Assembly (NCBI RefSeq): GCF_001949145.1
Contig: NW_019091535.1
Span: 473,268 to 537,267 of the forward strand
Reading direction: 5' to 3'
Origin: Acanthaster planci
Taxonomy: Eukaryota; Echinodermata; Asteroidea; Valvatida; Acanthasteridae
Length of the DNA: 64,000 nucleotides
Positions 58,280-64,000 of the stretch are shown piece by piece. The notes under the pieces are model-generated. The model searched no databases and was not told the DNA's origin. It saw only the letters and a list, made by a program, of their open reading frames with translations. Position numbers and translations under genes: made by a program. How positions within the stretch are numbered: the first letter of the stretch is position 1; every line of letters starts with the position of its first letter.

Positions 58280-61200
58280 ACATGTACCGGTACATGTACC
58301 GTTAGCATTTGTTGGACCATAGAGAATATGGAATTACACTTAATATTATGTGACCATTTATTGCATTAACATTGAACTTTTGGCGTCTGCTGCTTGCTGT
58401 GATTGCAATGTAAAATGTATGCCATTTATATGTAGAGTAGACAAAATGTGACCCTGCTCTTCAGAACTGTTTCTTTTTTCAAACAGGAATTTACCAAAAC
58501 TGCCATCATCCTACTGCTAAACATAAACCCGACCAACTTGGAAAGTAGGTGATAGTTTCACAGCTCACACTGCCCATAAATTTTAATTGCCCAATTGTTC
58601 AAGTTATGCTAAATGATGCTTTGTTTAAAACAAGCTGGTTACAGCTTTAAAAAAAAAGAGCTGGATGTACGTCTTAAAAAAAGAAAGAAAAAAAGACAGC
58701 ATGTGAAATTGCTCTCTGAGATACAGAACGTCTTTAAAGATACAGTACCTGGGGATGCATTCCTGGGATTGCTAAGATTATTGTATATATGTTCATGTAC
58801 ATTGTACCTGGTAGGCGACAGTGTGGCCCCATACATGTACTGGTACATTGCAGGCTAGATCTACCAATCTTCACAGCATTAACTCAAGAGTGTGACACCT
58901 ACATGTACTTGGTACGTATGGAGATGCTCGGTAATTACCCGCTATGTACTACACAGTATACATGTACATGTATGTACATGTATGTACATGTACATGAATG
59001 TGTAACATGCACTTTTTGATGCACACCCTGAGTATACATGCACTTGGATAATGTAATGTTTGGAAGTACATGTGCTTGTACTTACATGTACATGTTTGTG
59101 TACATGTAAGTAGTACTGATTCATGTGCATTGTACGGTATGTACAGTGTACATTCACATGTAATTAAAGGGCACTTGGGCTGCAGTAACTGATTTTTCAA
59201 GTGTAATATTTCATATTTTTGTTGTGCTCCTCTGAACAAAGTTGTGATAGTGTACTGTACGTACATGTACATGTACATGCACAGTATATACACGTACATG
59301 TACTCGTACTTCATAAAATTAGCCCCCTACTGAACTCCGTCCTGGTTGGGTACTTCTTGCCAATACATGTATGTGACTGGGGTGCACTCCATTCATAGAC
59401 AGAGCTTGGATCCCGTGACTGTTGACTAAAGGCTTACTTAAGTGAGGGTCTGGGGAAAAAAGTCCATCAATCATTCATGGCATTGCCATGGTAACCGACA
59501 ATTTGCAAACCTACACCATTTACTTTGAATATTGGGGGAGCGCAGGTATTGATCGTGGAGAAGAGACTGACGTTTTAAATTCAATACTTTTAAAGAAAAT
59601 AAATCTGAATATATGATCATACATGTATGGCTTGTACAATTGCAATATGAGTAACAAGCTCAGGTCGAAACCGCATTGATGTTATCTGTATATAGATTGA
59701 ATTGTTTGAATATGCTTGTGTGCCTATTAAGTATACGTGTACATTAAAAGAAATTCTGAATGTATCAAAATATATTGAATAAACTGCTGAGCTGCAATAA
59801 TTTTGAAAAAAGTTGAAATACTAGTTCATACATTTTGATCAATCATTCCTGTTGAAAAGTTCCTATATGTACAACTTAGGTATTTGTGACTAAAATTTGT
59901 AAGTTGAGTACTTTTCTGCATAATTTGCTGGTAATGTGCGTGTATAAATTACTGACTCCAGTCAGAATGGTCCTTATGGGGTCTTAGGAACAAAGGTTAC
60001 ATAACAGTGCCTATTAATTCTAAATTGAACAAAGACACTGACTAGATTTGGGAAGTTTCAGAGTAGGTTCGTATTTGGTATGAAAAGAAACCAAAATCCA
60101 AGTTTGTAACATCCTGTCAAGTTTGAGGGGAATGTGAGAAAGGTTGGATGTGTGTATCCTTAAAGGCAGGTTAGTTATTGGCTCAAAGGGATAAAACCAC
60201 TACATTGTGAGGTCAGATGAAATGTTCTTTTTGTGAAGTTGTAAAAGTTGAAGTCATTTCAGCTCAAGCAAATTTCATTGCAAATGTTTTGCAGTGTTGT
60301 GTTTCCTAAGCCTTTGCGTTCCTCTGAAGTATGAACTGGACTTAAGACTCTTGGGTAATACAGATGTAGCTTTTGGGGGGAAAATGTGGTATCATGTTTA
60401 CCCCCTTGGTTTGAAATCTTTAGTTACTTAAGCCTTGCTCCTTTTTCACAAATGCATGCTTGAAGTTCAGAGAATGAATACTTTATTCAAAGAAAAGTAA
60501 TGAATATGTGTCTTTTACCAGTTCTGGAATAGTTACATTGTGTCGATCCACTTGATATCTCATCTTAATATATCTTAATTATAAAACTTGTACTTTAAAA
60601 CTTTAAAATTTCAATGCTTTATGAATAAACGAAATGAGAGATTCAGATCCTAAATATTTTTCATGTTTCAATAAAAATTTCTACTTATGATTTTTCATCA
60701 AACAAATTGTCTGGACTCTTTGTATCTGAGTGATTTTTAAGGAGATGGACAGCTGTTGAAGGATTGAGGAATGTTAGGATTAATGCTTTCTAAAACTCCA
60801 CAGCTGTGTACAAGGTTTACATGTACATGAAAGTTTTTCTTCCTCTCTAGTATGTTCTCTTGGTACTGCCTCTAACGACTGAAAAATAAAAATAAATATG
60901 ACAAAACAAAGGACTTCATATACCGGTAAATAAAAAAATCAGAACAGGTGTGTAGATTGACGACATACATGTAAAACAAAATATAATTTGTGCATTCATG
61001 TCAAAATGAAATTTATTGCTGGGATTTCACTTCTGTAAAGAACACTGAACTACTTGTTTCAGCCAATTGTTAGCACAACCAATAAACTGCTTACAAGTAC
61101 CGGTAGTTATGTTTAAGTCATATTGATTAGCCTACAAGTGTACATTCATGTACATGTACATGTAATTCAAGTAATGCAACATATTGAATTTCAGTCCAAA

Positions 61201-62432
61201 TAATAAATTTGATTTAAGAAAATCTGGTTTTAACTTTGAGGTAAAGAATAATTATTGAGTTGAATACTAAAATTACATTCCTAATATTTTGTGCGCAAAA
61301 AGTACATTATACAGTATTTACGATTATTAATTCTAACAAAGAAATAATAAATCTGTTTTTATCTGTTCAACTTCAATGCCATGCAGCATTTCAGAGGAAT
61401 CTATGACCGACTGTTAATAACATTTCAAATATTTCAAAGGTTAAAAAGAAAATCTCTTGGAATTCAAGCAAACTGTACTCAACAGTGAAATGACCACCCA
61501 TGTGTATTGCATTTAACTGTTTACACACTTTCCTGGGCCCAATTTCATTTATTTCACTATGAGAGTCCTGAACAACACATGACGCTTTTGCTCAAAAACA
61601 ATGGGCTTATGCATTGCATGGAAGTAAACGTACACATTTTTGCATGTATGTTACAGAGTATGCACCACTAATTAATGTATGGAGTGGTCATCACATGGGC
61701 GTGCTCAGTTTAAATAGATCAGCTTTGATAGATCCTCTCTTACTTTTGAGGGATTTGTTGTGTGTGTCTGTATCTAGCTCATTAGCATTTAACTTTGGAC
61801 ACAGAATTTGTAACAGTGGCCCAGCAGTTTCGTAATTGTAAAATTTATTGCAGGGCAATAGCGCCACCCCCCAAAAATAAAAATGGCAGCTCCCACAATG
61901 GGATAGTCATTTGGTGTGTGAATGGCTGGATTAGCTGCTGTTATGCAGGAGAAATCATGGTTAGCACAAATCCTAGTACTGCAGAACTGGCTCCTCAAAC
62001 TCGCACTCTCAAATTAGACTCCTCAACAGTCACTGGTGTGTAGCAATTCAGTTTATGTACATCTCTAACAATTACTTTCATAACATCTTTTCATTCTGAA
62101 CAATAAGCATTCTTAAAAATATCACATTAACTCATTACAAATATTTTTTCCAACAACAAACAGGAGTTCATCTACCACAATGCATTCTGAATTGTATGTG
62201 TTTAAGGGTTTTGACACTCAAACTGAAAATTTGAAATTTAATTTCATATAATAAAAATGTTCATTTCAACCACTCCACCCACCTAACCCTACAAAATACA
62301 TTTCGAATTTGGAAGACCAAGAAGTGTTTTTTCTAAATCTTCACCAAACTGCAAGAAGAAGATAATGCAAATTCATTCATTTTTTGGGGGGGTCTAATAT
62401 ACACTCTGAGGCTGAATCTGAATCTCTTGTCT

Positions 62433-62505
62433 AGAGCTAGGTCTAGGTCTTTACTCCATTGGAAGTATACAGAGACCCGCAGACAATAGACCTAGCCGTA
62501 GCTCT
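62433..62505. repeat. Short inverted repeat (AGAGCTAGGTCTAGGTCT)
   Basis: AGAGCTAGGTCTAGGTCT is matched in reverse by AGACCTAGCCGTAGCTCT with one central mismatch cluster and a 37-base loop. It is either the end of a small element or a foldback. Confidence 0.6.
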
Positions 62506-63446
62506 GGAAGCCTGTTACAGACATGGCCTAATTCACATTTCTACAGGATCCCAGTACTGAGTAAGAGCATACAATTCGTTGATCAGATTACAGTGCTTTG
62601 GTATACTGGAATTGGTTGATCTCCAACTCCGAAAGTACATGTATTCCCAACCTCACATGATCTACTGCATCTTCCTGTTGGTGAAGTAATTTCTCTTTCA
62701 TTTTCACACACACAAAACACACCAGGCAGTGGACACTATGTGAATGTAGTAAACAGTCAAGCTCTGCATTGGTGAATCTTTAACCACAACAGAACCAAAC
62801 ATGAAAATGCATGCTTGAGGGAATTAACATCACGTTTGTACAAAGTCCAGATGGGCTTGCTCTGCAAATCAGCAGCAGTGGTTGTTCCAATCAATTATCT
62901 CTACAGACACTGAACACTTGCTATAAACCTACAACAACAGAGGGCGCTACTCCAATTGCACAATAACTGGAATTCACATCTGGTCAGGTCCAATTAGTAA
63001 CCACTGATCAGCCGCTGGTTGGTCCTGCCTGGTACCCAGGACACATTTTGTGCATACGTTACCACGCAAAATTGGCTAGAGGTTGAAAAGTGGTTACTGA
63101 TTGATCCTAACCATAATTTTCTTCCTGATCACGAGACCACATGTACATGCCACCTGCTCTGTAGATATGGTTTATTTGATACAAAGCCACATGCGTGAGC
63201 TGATTCACTGAAAAAGCACCAACTGTGTCTGGAATGTCTCAAACTTAAACTTTTTCTGGCCTAGTGTCTTGTTCAAAAATATGAAAAAAAGGAAATTCTG
63301 GAAGTGGCATGGATATCACAACTCCAATAAGTCTGACTTGTCAAAGCTAGGGATGTTCCCATGAATTAGAACAGCAAAAACTAATCATAAATAATCTGAC
63401 TTACAAGCTTGATTTGCTAATTACAAAGAGCTAGCAACAGTAAGGG

Positions 63447-63597
63447 CAGTGTTGCAGTGGAGACCTCTTTAAGATGAGCAAAAGACCTTTCAAGACCATC
63501 ACAAGATCTCCCGTCTGAATTCAAGTCAACTATGAACCATGACGAAAGCATTCCTTTACCACTGTCCACTCTGGTGATGGTCTTGACCACAACAGCA
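63447..63597. mobile_element. MITE family A, copy 4
   Basis: It begins CAGTGTTGCAGTGGAGACCT and shares CCGTCTGAATTCAAGT and AAAGCATTCCTTTACCACTG with copy 1. The right end (CTTGACCACAACAGCATTT) is eroded. Confidence 0.65.
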
Positions 63598-63935
63598 TTT
63601 CAGGATAATGTTCAAAGAGCAGGTCACATTTAGCTGAATGCTGCTTTTAAAGGAAATCATCTGTAGCCCAAATGAGCCGGCTCGGTATTCCAACAGAACA
63701 TGTCTAAAATGCAGCATGTTCAAGGTCACTAGGGAAAGTAAAATGCATGGTGGGGTTGCCCTAATGTCTTGCAAGCTTTCCTTGTTCTCATATAACCTTG
63801 CTTTTTTGATATACAGAACCAGCACACTGAAGTCCAAGATGGAATTCCTGTCTGCTGGTATTGTGTGGAGAAATAATTTTGACGATTTGACGGCCAAACA
63901 GAATGACACTGCAGAGACCATTAAATATATAAGGA

Positions 63936-64000
63936 TCAGTTTGTGGGCCAGGCTTTGTTCAGAACCTTCACAATCTCATCATAGATGACAAAGACCAGGG
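63936..64000 (-). CDS. Possible last exon of a P-type-ATPase-like gene (partial)
   Basis: Reading leftward from the edge, one frame gives LVFVIYDEIVKVLNKAWPTN and a TGA at 63,936-63,938. A hydrophobic stretch followed by YDE(I/V).K.. resembles the end of the last membrane helix of Na+/K+-ATPase (FVYDE.RK) or SERCA (DE.LKF). Only 20 residues are visible, so this is a suggestion. The rest of the gene would lie beyond 64,000. Confidence 0.3.
   Translation of the reverse strand, partial: LVFVIYDEIVKVLNKAWPTN

Larger units (their letters stand above)
58003..63446. other. Non-coding interval
   Basis: No exon recognised. TACATG runs continue to about 59,300 and then thin out sharply. There is a CA microsatellite at 58,262-58,279. 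From 59.4 to 62.4 kb the sequence is plain AT-rich DNA. Confidence 0.55.

Noticed and set aside
43490-59300. CRISPR array or regulatory repeat cluster
   Set aside because: Spacing is irregular, the units are simple self-complementary microsatellites, and the genome is animal.

Overview
This is a 64 kb piece of animal nuclear genome. Genes are split by long AT-rich introns with GT...AG borders, intergenic DNA is full of miniature inverted-repeat elements, and there are no operons. The encoded proteins (an invertebrate-type Piwi, a TRAF adaptor, an RGLG-type copine-domain protein) and the abundance of the self-complementary repeat TACATG point to a marine invertebrate, plausibly an echinoderm such as a sea star. 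The species assignment is inference.

Layout. (1) 1-13,010, minus strand: the 5' eleven coding exons of a Piwi-clade Argonaute gene (624 codons: RG-rich N-terminus, N/L1 region, PAZ, L2, start of MID). It runs off the left edge, so the rest of MID and the catalytic PIWI domain lie outside. Its introns hold several non-autonomous DNA-transposon relics. (2) 13,011-24,758: non-coding, with a 155-base assembly gap and many inverted-repeat elements. (3) 24,759-32,633, minus strand: a complete TRAF-family gene, eight coding exons, about 464 aa (RING, TRAF zinc fingers, short helical segment, MATH domain). (4) 35,676-39,229, plus strand: a tentative two-exon gene for an unrecognised basic protein, with TATA box, phase-matched splice sites, a 266-codon last exon and a polyadenylation signal. 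(5) About 41.5 kb: a short FN3-like remnant ending in a stop. (6) 42-52 kb: non-coding, dense in TACATG repeats. (7) 52,184-53,302, plus strand: a single-exon coding region for a 372-aa membrane-anchored protein with a copine/vWA domain most like plant-type RGLG ubiquitin ligases but with no RING. (8) 53.3-63.9 kb: non-coding, again rich in TACATG. (9) 63,936-64,000, minus strand: a possible last exon of a P-type-ATPase-like gene.

How they relate. The genes are not functionally linked. Piwi (germline transposon silencing), TRAF (TNF-receptor/TLR signalling adaptor) and the copine-domain protein are ordinary neighbours. The most distinctive content is the set of recurring inverted-repeat families, several present two to four times here, and the unusual sequence of the visible part of the Piwi MID domain. 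No CRISPR array, tRNA, rRNA or other structured RNA gene was recognised.
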